From Portunus trituberculatus (taxonomy: Eukaryota > Arthropoda > Malacostraca > Decapoda > Portunidae): DNA of 64,000 nt. The translations under genes were made by a program, and so were the position numbers. The notes under the pieces are model-generated. The model saw only the letters and a list, made by a program, of their open reading frames with translations, had not been told where the DNA came from and did no database searches. Within the stretch, counting starts at the first letter, position 1. Every line of letters starts with the position of its first letter. Below are positions 12,240 through 22,530 of this stretch, piece by piece. The stretch lies in the NCBI RefSeq assembly GCF_017591435.1, contig NC_059257.1, forward strand, positions 1,610,826 through 1,674,825, in the 5' to 3' direction.

Positions 12240-12934
12240 TTATGTGAAGAAAAGATGTTTGGCCTCACTAGTCACATGTCTAAATTCTATTTTGGTTGTT
12301 GTCTTACTTGGTAATGGAATAGAAATATTAAAAAAAATTGGTAAATGATCCGAAATGGGATAATGTATTATACCTGCGGTAAATGTTTTAGTGAAATTTG
12401 TATAAATGTGATCAAGGAGAGATGGTTCAGATAAATTTAAAGTATCGGGAAATCTAGTTGGCCTAGCAATATGGGAAAGGAAATTTAAGGATTGAATGTT
12501 TACAAGGAAGTTGTTCATTGCTGGGTGGCTGTTATGTTCTAATAGATTTATGTTAAAGTCTCCTATAAGTAATATATTGTTGTTTTCAGCTCGTTCCTGT
12601 AATAAAGTATTAAGCGTATTAGTAAATTCATCCACAGCAATATGTTTACTGTTTGGCCTATAGACAGCACAGACTAAGAAGTTAAATGTATGTGTGGTTA
12701 ATCTAATGGAGTTGATTTCTATTTGGCCATTAATAAATGTTAAATTGTCAAGCTGTTCAGAATTAAATGCATTAGAAACATATATTGTAACTCTACCTCG
12801 TGTCCGTGCATTCCTAACAAGATGGTATGAGTGGTAGTCTGCAATTTCATGAAGATGTTTGTTGGCGTCAGTTAGCCAAGTTTCGGTCACAGCTAACTGA
12901 CGCCAACAAACATCTTCATAAAATTGCAGGCAGC
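12240..12934 (-). pseudogene. LINE J AP endonuclease, 5'-truncated
   Basis: This is a minus-strand frame of an APE-type endonuclease without its N-terminus. Visible motifs are ETWLTDAN at the truncation, VCAVYRPNS, the metal/catalytic block LIGDFNINLL, LLDHIYTN and the C-terminal SDHLPIFFN. The domain would nick target DNA for target-primed reverse transcription. The same frame opens further upstream into antisense A3 sequence, so its apparent start near 13145 is an artefact. A linker frame (12268-11990, WITSNIIKVIKTKNNLY) leads toward the RT. Confidence 0.78.
12839..12929. repeat. 38-bp inverted repeat at LINE J 5' end
   Basis: The left arm 12839-12876 and right arm 12892-12929 are complementary over 38 positions with one mismatch and a 15-base spacer. 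The left arm encodes the endonuclease ETWLTDAN region; the right arm is the duplicated, inverted copy joined to A3. Confidence 0.93.
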
Positions 12935-13581
12935 ACAGCAGTGATACTAAGAAAAGGAAAACCATTACGCTACAAGAAAAAGAGGACATAATTAAAAGAC
13001 ATGAGAAGGGAGGCAGCAGCTGTGTGTGAGGGAGTGAAGAAGAAAATGGGAAGCCCATTACCATGACAATGGGGAGGTTGAGGGCTTGAGGGCTCGCGCA
13101 CCCATTACAACAATAACAACTCCGGAGCCTTCGCCTGGGCCACACGACACTCGCAGCTCACATGCACTGTCTGCACCTGTCTGCTGATCCCTATTGCCCT
13201 TTCCTATTGCATTTCCTGCTCCGCTGCCCATGCTTCTATTCCCACTGCACTGCACTACGCTCCCAGCTGTCCGCCCTGGACGTCACAACATTCGACCTGC
13301 CCACCCTCCTGGCGGCCTCAGGTGTCCACCCCTCTCGGCAACCTGCAGTCCTTCGCGTTCGCAGCCCTAATCAACAATAAAAACAAGCTTGTGTTTCATA
13401 TTCCTACATAGTTGTAAATAATATAACAATATAACCTTTAACTTACCTGAATGACCATAAACAATGATTGGTTGAAAACTCGATAATATGCTTTGAAATG
13501 TACGGAAACTCGAGTTACATACAACAAAATCGACTTACGACATGTTTCAGGAACGTAACTCTGACGTAAACCGAGACCTTA

Positions 13582-13584
<3 letters not shown>

Positions 13585-13660
<76 letters not shown>
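13585..13660. repeat. (TA)n tract, right side of nested chain
   Basis: TA dinucleotides joining A3 to the right part of element D. Confidence 0.97.
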
Positions 13661-13665
<5 letters not shown>

Positions 13666-13767
13666 AAAGTACAAAAAAGAAATAAACAAAATGTTTTTAT
13701 TTACTTTTCAATCGCTATGTATTCTACCAGATGATGTCCTTCCCGAGGCTAAGGGACAGTAGGGATT

Positions 13768-15057
13768 TCAGCCCTTACTCATCTTCCGCCGAGTGGTCAG
13801 ACAAGGACAAGACGTCATCGTCTGCACTGTCGGAAGCACAGATGTAGAAGGGCCAGCTGTAACAGTGTCAGCACATTTCAATGATTTGAAGAAAGAGGAT
13901 ATTGAGGAAGGGCCAGCTGTAGCAGGGTCAGCAGGTGTGATAGGGACAACATGTCTGACTGGCTTGATGAACGAGTAGATGGAGGACTGTTTAGTTTTTC
14001 TTGTTTTTTCATCATAGATTTCTAGATAAATCTTGACACTTTTCTTTACGTCATGAGCCACTTTGCTACTCCTGGCAGGATTTGGGTCACGTTCCTTCAG
14101 GGTTTCCAGAGCTTTTTTCGATACCACCGAGACATTCTCTAAGAGTTTTGATGTCCAGGCCACACACAGGTTTTTCTTCCTCATTTCCCTCTTTTTCTGC
14201 CTCCTGTCATGCCTTGTCTATAGGGTGACCAGACGTCCCCGGTTTCCGAGGACAGTCCCCGATTTCAGTGACCTGTCCCCAACTACTGCTGTCCCTGGAA
14301 ATGTCCCCAGTTTTCTGTAACTGAAAGATCACTTGATGCGTTAAAAAACTATTCCTTTTGATGATGATAATTGTCCTTTTATCAGTATTCTTTTAGAATG
14401 TCAAGAATAAGGAGAAGGCCTTAGTTTCCATGAAGACGGTGAAGTGTATGGCGGACACATTTTAACAGCTAATGGGTGTTCATGAACTCAGATATTTCAT
14501 CAGGTAGAGATTTTTTTTCTTTGCAACTTGGGTAAATAAGGCGAGAGAAACTTTTGATTGCTGGTTTAGAAATGGTACAGATAGTGTCCCCATTTTAATT
14601 TTTCCAGTGCAAAAACACTACAAGTTTTTACCTACAAGTTTTTACCTCCCTGAACTGAAAATGTCCCTGGAATTTGTCTCAGAAATCTGGTCACCCTACT
14701 TGTCTAGCTCTATAAGTTCATCATTTGAGAGAGATTCAGCATGGCTTTCCAAAAGATCTTGAACATTATCATCATCAACTTCATTGAAGCCACCCGTATG
14801 GCACAGATTTACTATGTCATTTCTGATCGCACCGATGTCGTCTTCAGCGAAGATTGAGAAATCATGCGCGCATTCTGGCCATACTTTATTCCACGCCAAG
14901 TTCATGGTAGACGTCTTCACTTCGTCCCAAGAGGACTTGATGTTATCTAAGGCTTGCTTGATGTTATACAACTTCCACCATTCACTGACAGTGGGCTTGC
15001 CAGTCTCATCTGTGTCCTTTATCAGTTCTTGCATGGTTCGCCGCTGGTAGTAGGCTT
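13768..15057 (-). pseudogene. Tigger transposase C-terminal region of element D
   Basis: From 15034 down the frame reads the Tigger C-terminal domain: EWWKLYNIKQALDNIKSSW, then NLAWNKVWPE. A hAT MITE (14221-14698) interrupts it. From 14184 to 13768 it resumes with the final region: ALETLKERDPNPARS, EIYDEKTRKTKQSSI and a Ser/Pro/Thr-rich tail. The same blocks, diverged, occur at the C-terminus of element E. Even after subtracting the MITE and its duplication the two frames differ by one base. The DNA-binding and catalytic parts are not present. Confidence 0.75.
14213..14706. mobile_element. hAT-type MITE with 8-bp target duplication
   Basis: The element is 14221-14698 (478 bp). It begins TAGGGTGACCAGA and ends in the exact complement TCTGGTCACCCTA. 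The 8-bp direct repeat CTTGTCTA flanks it at 14213-14220 and 14699-14706. An 8-bp duplication and TAGGGTG-like ends fit the hAT superfamily. It has no coding capacity and sits in D's transposase remnant. Confidence 0.93.
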
Positions 15058-15582
15058 TTAGTGTTTGCCATGGTTATTATGAATATATTTGTGCTTACAA
15101 TAGAACCTTTAATATTCCATTTATTCATCTAATTAGTAATGCATGTAAGTAATATGTAATGCAATTAAAAACAAAGGGGGGAGGGGAAGAGATAATAGAC
15201 TTCAAGGGTGGTCAAATTAAGGTCAGTACTGTGAGTGGCATGCCAAGTTCACGGTAGACGTCTTCAGTTCATCCCAAGATGACTTGATGTTATCTAAGGC
15301 GTGCTTCATTTTATACAACTTCCAACATTCACTGACAGTGAGCTTGCCAGGCCATCTGTGTCCTTTATCAGTTCCTGCATGATTTGCCGCTGGTAGTAGG
15401 CTATTAGTGTTTGCCATGATTATTATGAATATATTTGTGCTTACAATAAACCCTTTAATATTCCATCTATTCATCTAATTAGTAATGCATGTAAATAATA
15501 TGTAATGCATTTAAAAAAGGGGGCAGGGGAAGAGATAATAGGCTCCAAGGGTGGTCAAGTTAAAGTCAGTACTGTGAGTGGC
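14895..15582. repeat. ~347-bp tandem duplication inside element D
   Basis: 14895-15241 and 15242-15582 align along their length with many substitutions and small indels. Each unit carries the transposase NIKSSWDE coding block and the following A/T-rich segment. The visible divergence makes this an old duplication. Confidence 0.88.
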
Positions 15583-15765
15583 GGGGAGGTGGCGTGGATG
15601 AAGTCGTCACCCCTGCTCCCCCGCACTGGGCCCTCTCGGATGACATGAGCAGGTACCGTATCTGTGAATTTTTCTTACCATATATCGAATTGAGGGTAGT
15701 AATTTCCAAATACCGTAACTATGAATTTATCGGATAAAGAACTACTGTATAACGAGGACTTACTG

Positions 15766-15791
15766 TATGTATATATATATATATATATATA
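15766..15791. repeat. Short (TA)n between elements D and E
   Basis: TATG plus TA dinucleotides. The first TA is D's target duplication and the last is E's. Confidence 0.93.
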
Positions 15792-16073
15792 CAGTAAGGT
15801 CCCGGTTATGTCGGTCTCGAGTTACGTCAAACTCGCACTTACGTCAGTCCACTATAAGGCAATTTAAGATTTAAAAAATTGAAAATTTATAAATCGTAAA
15901 GCGCGAGGTTTATTGTTATTGTTGGCCGCCAGGCGTCACTAGTGGTTATCCGCCACACCGCCCGCCTCATGCTTGAATACAATAACTCTACGTACCTCAG
16001 TTCCACCACACCGTCGCCCCTGGCAAGAGTGTTCCTACATCTGCGTTTGCTGACTATCTTAGTATCTTGCTCA

Positions 16074-18634
16074 ATGGCACCAAAAAGAAAACTCCTGAGT
16101 GATAGCAGTGATGCTAAGAAAAGGAAAACCATTACGCTACAAGAAAAAGTGGACATAATTAAAAGACACGAGAAGGGAGAAAAAGCATCAGCGATCGGCC
16201 ATGCGTTAGAGATGAGTCGGACGACTGTTGCTACTATTCTCAAGGACAAGGACCGTATTTTGGCTAATGTGAAGGGCACTACTCCCATGAACTCTACAGT
16301 GATAACGAAGCAAAGAACAGGTGTGTTAACAGAGATGGAAAGACTGCTTTTGCTGTGGATTGAGGACAATAATCAGAAGAGCATGCCACTGAGTGAGCAA
16401 ATAATTTGTGAGAAAGCCCGCACACTCTATGAGGCCTTGAAAAAAGAAAGTAACCAGGATGGAGAAACAATTGAAACGTTTGTGGCTTCGAAGGGCTGGT
16501 TTACACGTTTCAAAGTTAGAGGAAATCTAACAAACAGAAAAATATGTGGAGAAGCTGCCAGTGCTGATGACGGAGCAGCAAAAGTGTTCATTGAAACCTT
16601 AGAAAAAATTATCAAAGAAGAGGGCTACATTCCACAGCTAATATTCAATGTGGATGAGACAGGACTGAACTGGAAGTGCATGCCCAGCAGGACATACATT
16701 GCAAAGGAGGAGAAAAGCATGCCAGGACACAAAGCCTCTAAGGAACGACTCACACTGCTCTTAGAGGGTAACTGTGCCGTCGATTTTAAACTGAAACCGC
16801 TGCTAGTTTACCACTCAGAAAATCCTAGAGCTATGAAGGGTATTCTTAAAGCTAGTCTCCCAGTTTATTGGAAAAGTAACGCCAAGGCTTGGGTGACAGG
16901 GCAATGTTCATTGAGTGGTTCTCCAGTTGTTTTGTGCCTGACGTTGAGCGCTACTGTGCACAGAAAAATCTGCCGTTTAAAGCACTGCTGATTCCTGACA
17001 ATGCTTCTGGTCATTCTGCAAGCCTACGTGAACTCAACCCAAATGTTAAAGTTGTATTTATGCCACCAAACACAACGTCATTGATTCAGCCAATGGATCA
17101 AGGGGTGATGAGATCCTTCAAGGCCTATTACCTGAGAAGAACCTTCAAACAGGCCATCCGTGCAACAGAAAATGGTGATAAAAGCCTGAAAGAGTTCTGG
17201 AAAGGTTTTAACATTTACAGTGCCGTGAAAAACATTGGAGAAAGTTGGGCTGAGGTTACACAGTCAAACATGAATGGTGTGTGGAAAAGCGTGTGTCCTA
17301 GCCTAGTGAATAACTTTAAAGGCTTTGATAGTGATAGTGTAGAGGAGACCAAGAGCAACTGTGTAAAGCTTGGGAATGAGTTAAGTCTGGACATATAGGA
17401 GAGTGACATAAATGAGGTCCTCGATTCTCACGACTCAGAATTAAACGCCGAAGATCTGATGGAGCTGGGGAAACAAACAGAGGTTGATGAAAATGACGAC
17501 GTAGTGTCACGGCAGTTTACAATAAAAAACATGGCAAGCGCTTTTCAAGCCCTGGGAAAAGCAATGGTGTACTTTGAAGAGCAAGACCCAAATGCAGAAC
17601 GCTTTGCCAGAGTTCACAGTTGTTTTGTGCCTGACGTTGAGCGCTACTGTGCACAGAAAAATCTGCCGTTTAAAGCACTGCTGATTCCTGACAATGCTTC
17701 TGGTCATTCTGCAAGCCTACGTGAACTCAACCCAAATGTTAAAGTTGTATTTATGCCACCAAACACAACGTCATTGATTCAGCCAATGGATCAAGGGGTG
17801 ATGAGATCCTTCAAGGCCTATTACCTGAGGAGAACCTTCAAACAGGCCATCCGTGCAACAGAAAATGGTGATAAAAGCCTGAAAGAGTTCTGGAAAGGTT
17901 TTAACATTTACAGTGCCGTGAAAAACATTGGAGAAAGTTGGGCTGAGGTTACACAGTCAAACATGAATGGTGTGTGGAAAAGCGTGTGTCCTAGCCTAGT
18001 GAATAACTTTAAAGGCTTTGATAGTGATAGTGTAGAGGAGACCAAGAGCAACTGTGTAAAGCTTGGGAATGAGTTAAGTCTGGACATATAGGAGAGTGAC
18101 ATAAATGAGGTCCTCGATTCTCACGACTCAGAATTAAACGCCGAAGATCTGATGGAGCTGGGGAAACAAACAGAGGCTGATGAAAATGACGACGTAGTGT
18201 CACGGCAGTTTACAATAAAAAACATGGCAAGCGCTTTTCAAGCCCTGGGAAAAGCAATGGTGTACTTTGAAGAGCAAGACCCAAATGCAGAACGCTTTGC
18301 CAGAGTTCACAGGGCAATGGAAGATGCAGTGACTTGCTACAAAGAAATCTATGATGAGAAGAGATATGCTGCTAAACAGTCATCAATTCTTCATTTCTTC
18401 AAGCAAGCTTCTCATTCCTCAGCCTCATCTCCAGCCTCAACTCCATCCACATCTTCAACTCCATCCCGACTGTCAACTCCATCCAGAGCATCAACCTCAA
18501 GCCGATGTTCATCCCCAGACTCCCCTGATGAAGAACTTCTTACTTCAACATCACCTCAGAAACAGGTATGTTCCATTAACTTGGCTTTCAGCTTTCTTAA
18601 GTCAGATGATGAAACAGAAATAAATTTTATGTGA
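16074..18634 (+). pseudogene. Tigger transposase of element E, frameshifted and internally duplicated
   Basis: The start is MAPKRKLLSDSSDAKKRKT at 16074, conserved in A1-A3. Domains in order are a pipsqueak HTH (LQEKVDIIKRHEKGEKASAI), a CENP-B-type HTH (MERLLLLWIEDNNQ, then GWFTRFKVRG), and a DDE core with first Asp in FNVDETGLNW, second in LIPDNASGHS and third in QPMDQGVMRSF. The tail is YKEIYDEKRYAAKQSSILHF plus a Ser/Pro-rich end. A single-base loss near 16904 shifts the frame between the first and second Asp. A TAG at 17396-17398, present in both duplicated units, ends the frame after ELSLDI. The core from the second Asp onward is present twice. The enzyme would cut and paste DNA at TA in the nucleus; this copy cannot make it. 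Confidence 0.85.
16927..18312 (+). repeat. 693-bp tandem duplication in the E transposase gene
   Basis: Unit 1 is 16927-17619 and unit 2 is 17620-18312, each exactly 693 bp (231 codons). I see only two differences between them (at about 17128/17821 and 17484/18177). Both junctions fall at CAG: CTCCAG and TTCACAG lead into the same TTGTTTTG, and unit 2 ends TTCACAG. Confidence 0.95.
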
Positions 18635-18946
18635 AGTCAAACATTCTCGTATGATAATAAAAAAAAACTACAAGTTGCTTGTGTATGTTAATGTTAGGTT
18701 ACAATATTTTTTGGCAGAATGAGTGAGCGAGTGAGGCAGCAGCTGTGTGTGGGGGAGAGAAAACGAAAATGGGAAGCCTGTTACCATGACAACACGGAGG
18801 TAGACGATCTTGAGGGGTTGCACACCCACCATCACAACAATAACAACTCCGGAGCCTTCGCCTGGGCCACACGACACTCGCAGCTCACTTGCACCGTTTG
18901 CGCCTGTCTGCTGATCCCTATTGCATTTCCTGCTCCGCTGCCCACG

Positions 18947-19325
18947 CTTCTACTCCCACCACACTGCAATACGCTCCCAGCTGTCCGCCCTGGGCGTCAC
19001 AACATTCTACCTGCCTACCCTCCTGGCGGCCTCAGGCGTCCACCCCTCTGGCAACATGCAGTCCTTCGCGTTCGCGGCCCTAATCAATAACAAAAACAAG
19101 CTTGTGTTTCATATTCCTACATACTTGTAAATAATATAACAATATAACCTTTTACTTATATAACGCTTCTACTCCCACCACACTCCACAAAGCTCCCTGC
19201 TGTCCGCCCTGGGTGTCACAAGACTCACAACATTCGACCTGCTCCCCCTCCTGGCGGCCTCAGGCGTCTACCCCTTTCTGCAACCTGCAGTCCTTCGCGT
19301 TCGCGGCCCTAATCAATATATTCTT
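18947..19325 (+). repeat. Diverged ~218-bp direct duplication in the E 3' region
   Basis: The segment beginning CGCTTCTACTCCCACCACAC occurs at about 18947 and about 19165. Both copies continue through CTGTCCGCCCTGGG, CTCCTGGCGGCCTCAGGCG and CTTCGCGTTCGCGGCCC. A1-A3 carry only one copy. Confidence 0.8.
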
Positions 19326-19503
19326 ACATAGTTGTAAATAATATACCAATATAACAATATAACCTTTTACTTACCTGAATACCCATAAAAAATGATTGGT
19401 TGAAAACTCGATAATATGCTTTGAAAGTACAAAAACGAGTTACGTACAAAATCGACTTACGTCATGTTTCAGGAACGTAACTCTGACGTAACTCGGGACC
19501 TTA

Positions 19504-19506
<3 letters not shown>

Positions 19507-19573
<67 letters not shown>
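19507..19573. repeat. (TA)n tract
   Basis: TA dinucleotides directly after element E. Confidence 0.97.
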
Positions 19574-19580
<7 letters not shown>

Positions 19581-20400
19581 TCAATCAAGTAGGTCAAGGT
19601 CATTACCATGTCAAGTTGTCCAAACTAACCTATCAACAAGGCTGGAAGAAGAGGATAAGGTATACAGTGAGTTGTATATGATGAGTGATGAATGTAGATA
19701 TGTAAATATCTATTGTAAGAGTCGATCTTTCTATGTGTAACTAACGGTGAGTAACGAGACAGGAGCCCCGAACCAGGATCTCGAAGAGGGGAATGAACGA
19801 GTAAGTGAGCGGATTGAGAGAAACACAAACTGGGGGATTGCCATGTGTGAACCCACCCTGAGGCAAATACCGAGGACTTATATGCCAGGTAAGCGCAGTG
19901 GCCTGACACACACAATCAGCAAGCTGGCCAGACTTGTCAGACAAGCTAGACTCTCTCTCTCTCTGCTCTGCAACAACCCAGAAATGGTGAGTTACTGGAA
20001 AGACCTGGAAGACAGTGAAGTGATCGAGTGGGTAAGAATAGTGATCAGTGACGGAAGTTTGATTGGAAAACTTTGGTACTGTGTTACAGGGTGTGAAGGT
20101 GGAGAGCGAGGTGTCAGGGGAGATGTAGGAGCACCATCATGTGATGGAGAACTTAAGTGACACCGGACAAGGCAGATGATGGTGCCCAGCCTGTGACCAC
20201 CCCCATTCAGGTCCCCTTTTTGTCCCCGTGACCAAGTCATCGGGATACAATTGTCGGTCGTGACCGCCAACACGGAGGAGCGAAGAAGTGAGAGGGTTAT
20301 CTACAATTAACCATCCAAGCCTGGGGGGCAACAGGTCAACAGAAGGAAGGAGAAGGACATGTGGAGAAAACAAGGGAATACACACTACGGAGGATCACAG
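19574..20400 (+). other. Unassigned region with one 137-aa ORF (19747-20160)
   Basis: No TIR, RT or known domain is visible. The ORF begins MSNETGAPNQDLEEGNERV, is rich in Glu, Gly and Arg, and contains VSYWKDLEDSEVIEWV. It is uninterrupted for 138 codons, but shorter ORFs overlap it on the other strand, which weakens the case. It lies between a Tigger (TA)n and the T-run of a SINE. It could be part of an unrecognised element (for example a gag-like segment) or chance. Confidence 0.25.
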
Positions 20401-20635
20401 TTTTTTTTTTTTTTTTTTTTTTTTATTTATACCATGAGGGCTTTTCACGGGAATTTATGGGCTAAAGGGGATACTTTTTGTGGTATCTCCTATCTCAAAG
20501 CTCACCCGCTAGGAAACCGTTGCCCTGAGTGAAGAAGCCCAACCTGCACTCAGACCGTGGACAGGATTTGAACCCGTGTGCTTGGAGACCCCTCGGATCC
20601 CAAAGCATGCATGGTTCCACTGTACCACGGCGGTC
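20401..20635 (-). mobile_element. tRNA-derived SINE with poly-A tail
   Basis: On the minus strand a tRNA-like head is followed by a body and an A-tail (T-run 20401-20424). Pol III box A is the complement of 20617-20627 (TGGTACAGTGG) and box B the complement of 20564-20574 (GGTTCAAATCC). A second, partial head copy (CCGCCATGGTACAGTGGAAG on the minus strand) lies at about 20636-20660. No clear target duplication is seen. Confidence 0.75.
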
Positions 20636-20811
20636 TCTTCCACTGTACCATGGCGGTTTGGAGGGAAATACAGGAAGATTGATTGTGACAGTGGTGAGGT
20701 CGCCCTGCTAGATTGTGCAACTATTATATTGTGGAGAATATACGGATGTACATAGTATGAATCTCTGTGGGTCATTCATCCTAGATAGTTTTCCCAGTTT
20801 TGCTATCATAT

Positions 20812-20971
20812 ATTTCTGTCACAGACACCTGTTTTTCATACAAAATATAGCAGTTCCACTGCTCCACATACCTTTTCGCCAAGAAACCGCCCACTTTAGC
20901 GCTACCCCTGGCAGCGCGGCGCTCATTGCTGCCACCAGCACACTGCGTGGACAACCAGTCAGTTATTTCTC
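20812..20971 (+). repeat. DIRS left inverted terminal repeat
   Basis: It begins ATTTCTGTCACAGACACCTG. The inner ~130 bases are the near-exact complement of 26783-26920. Confidence 0.92.
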
Positions 20972-21059
20972 GGCGCGCAGAGCGAGTAGACCTGCGTTTC
21001 TGCCGCTGCTTCCTTTCTTCCTTGCCTTTTTTTTTTGCCTTGTTTTTCCTCCTGTTTCT

Positions 21060-22530
21060 ATGGAGGAAGATTCTAGTGATGTTCCTGTGTCTCCGGGGCT
21101 GTCTGTTCCTGTCCTGGAGGGTGTTTTGGCCAGCCATATGGACGCCCCTGCCGGTCCTTCTGCAGTGTTTACGTCTCCTTCGCCACAGCCCACGAGGCGG
21201 ATTTGCTCTAGGCCTGACTGTTCCAGGGTCTTGGGTAGTGTCCTCCATGATCCTCATTCGGTCTGTATCAAGTGCAGGGAGTTCTGCAGCCTAGGTAAGA
21301 GGTGTGATGAGTGTTCTGGCTGGAGCAAGGATAAGATTCTTACCGCCTACAAGTATCAATGCGGGTTGAGGCGCAAGCGAGGCTAAAGCTAACTTAAAGG
21401 GTAAGTCTAAGGGCTCTCTTACCCGGTCTGGTATCAGCAGTGACACGAGCCATATGTCTGGGGATTCTAGCTCTCAGGTCTCCTCTGCTGGTTCTGTTGG
21501 AGGTGTTGCCCTTCAGGCAGGCAGTGTAATTTCTCAGGATGAGCTCACTGCTGATGATTCAGCTTCTCAGCAGGGGTCTAAGCCTCCAGTCTCTATAGAT
21601 CTTTCCCTGTTTTTGGAATCCTGGCAGGAGCAACTCCTTGCTTCTGTTGACAGCCTGGTGTCTTCACGGTTGGGAGAGTTACATAACCCTGTGTCTTCCT
21701 GGCTACTGACCCACCTCTTTCAGCTCTCCCCTCGTCCTCGGACAGAGACCTGATGAAGTTCAGTGTCCTGCCCCCCCAGAGTCCTGACGCAAAAAGGTGT
21801 GTGCAGTCACATCAAGTCAGGGGGCCAGGGGGCCGTCCGGGGCTTGAGGTGGCTTCAAGCGTTCTCATCCTCCTAAGGATGACGCTAGAAGGATCAAGAA
21901 GTCCCGCCCCACCTCAGTGGTGACCGGTGCCCTGGCTCCTTCCCAGGCCCGGTCGGTGGGGGGACAGGGAGAGGGTGGACCAGTGCACTGCTCCTGGCCC
22001 CTCCCCCAAGGCCCAGGGTGAGGGCCCAGGCAAGGGTGATGCTCTGCCCCTTCGCCTACCAGGTGGCTTGCCCACGCCCTTTCCACGGGCTGCCACCTAT
22101 GTCCTTTCGGCCACTAGGGGCTCAGAGTCAGCCGATCCCCTCATGTCCTACCAAACCCACTGTCTTACGCCAGAGAGGCGCCAGGACCTCCCTCCCTCGA
22201 GGTGTGCGCTTCCCTCTGAGGCTGGCGTCTCCGCTCCTGGAGGCACCCCGGACTGCCCGTCTCCGGGTAGTGACCTTCTCCTCATGGATAGCACTGATAG
22301 ACAGGTACTCCATGGTTCCCCGGCCTTCTTGTTCGGGGTGGCAGGGCCCGGCCTCCTTGTCTCCAGGACCTGCCCGTCCCTCCACATCCCGGGGGCTGGA
22401 GGAGGATGAGACCCAGCCCCATCGGCCTCCATGTACCATCGCATGATGGATTACATCAATTCAGTGTTTGAGGACGCGAGGGGCCAAAGGCTTGAGCAAG
22501 AGGGTCCTCTCGCCCGGAGCTGGTGCACCT
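21060..22530 (+). pseudogene. DIRS gag-like region, frameshifted
   Basis: The start is ATG at 21060 (MEEDSSDVPVSPGLSVPV). An open frame to 21386 carries a Cys/His-rich segment: CSRPDCSRVLGSVLHDPHSV, then CIKCREFCSLGKRCDECSGW, a probable zinc-binding region. Similarity to the second DIRS copy (ATG 30825) supports the start. After 21386 the reading passes through several frames: a Ser-rich segment at 21454-21753, a Pro-rich segment at about 21860-22450, and YHRMMDYINSVFEDARG near 22432-22480, which recurs at 32600-32640. Gag would package element RNA. Confidence 0.7.

Larger units (their letters stand above)
9984..12934 (-). mobile_element. Non-LTR retrotransposon J (Jockey/CR1-type group), 5'-truncated
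   Basis: On the minus strand an AP endonuclease domain is followed by reverse transcriptase and a C-terminal tail. Its 3' end holds two copies of a 9-bp unit (AAACACTTT on the plus strand) next to the A3 target. The 5' end stops inside the endonuclease and carries an inverted duplication (12839-12929). The clade is not resolved beyond the Jockey/CR1/L2 assemblage. Confidence 0.82.
9677..13584 (+). mobile_element. Tigger-like element A3, interrupted by LINE J
   Basis: The left part (9677 to ~9983) starts CAGTAAAGTCCTAGGTTATG and runs into the N-terminal frame at CTTAGTGA. The right part (~12935 to 13584) resumes at ACAGCAGTGATACTAAG and ends ACCGAGACCTTACTG. The intervening ~2.95 kb is a minus-strand LINE. 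Joined, the two parts match A1 and A2. Confidence 0.85.
15792..19506 (+). mobile_element. Tigger/pogo-like element E, long relative of family A
   Basis: The ends are CAGTAAGGTCCCGGTTATG and the inverted AACTCGGGACCTTACTG, flanked by TA. At 3,715 bp it carries an almost complete transposase gene (16074-18634). Its 5' end (to ~16180) and 3' end (from ~18735) correspond to the whole of elements A1-A3, so A is an internal-deletion derivative. E itself has a frameshift, an in-frame stop and a 693-bp duplication. Confidence 0.88.

Noticed and set aside
12240..13145. A 301-aa minus-strand ORF starting at 13145
   Set aside because: Its first ~70 codons are antisense A3 sequence; only the part below ~12935 is LINE J endonuclease.
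20781..21257. A 158-aa Arg/Lys-rich minus-strand ORF
   Set aside because: It is antisense to the DIRS left repeat and gag; its composition follows from the complement.
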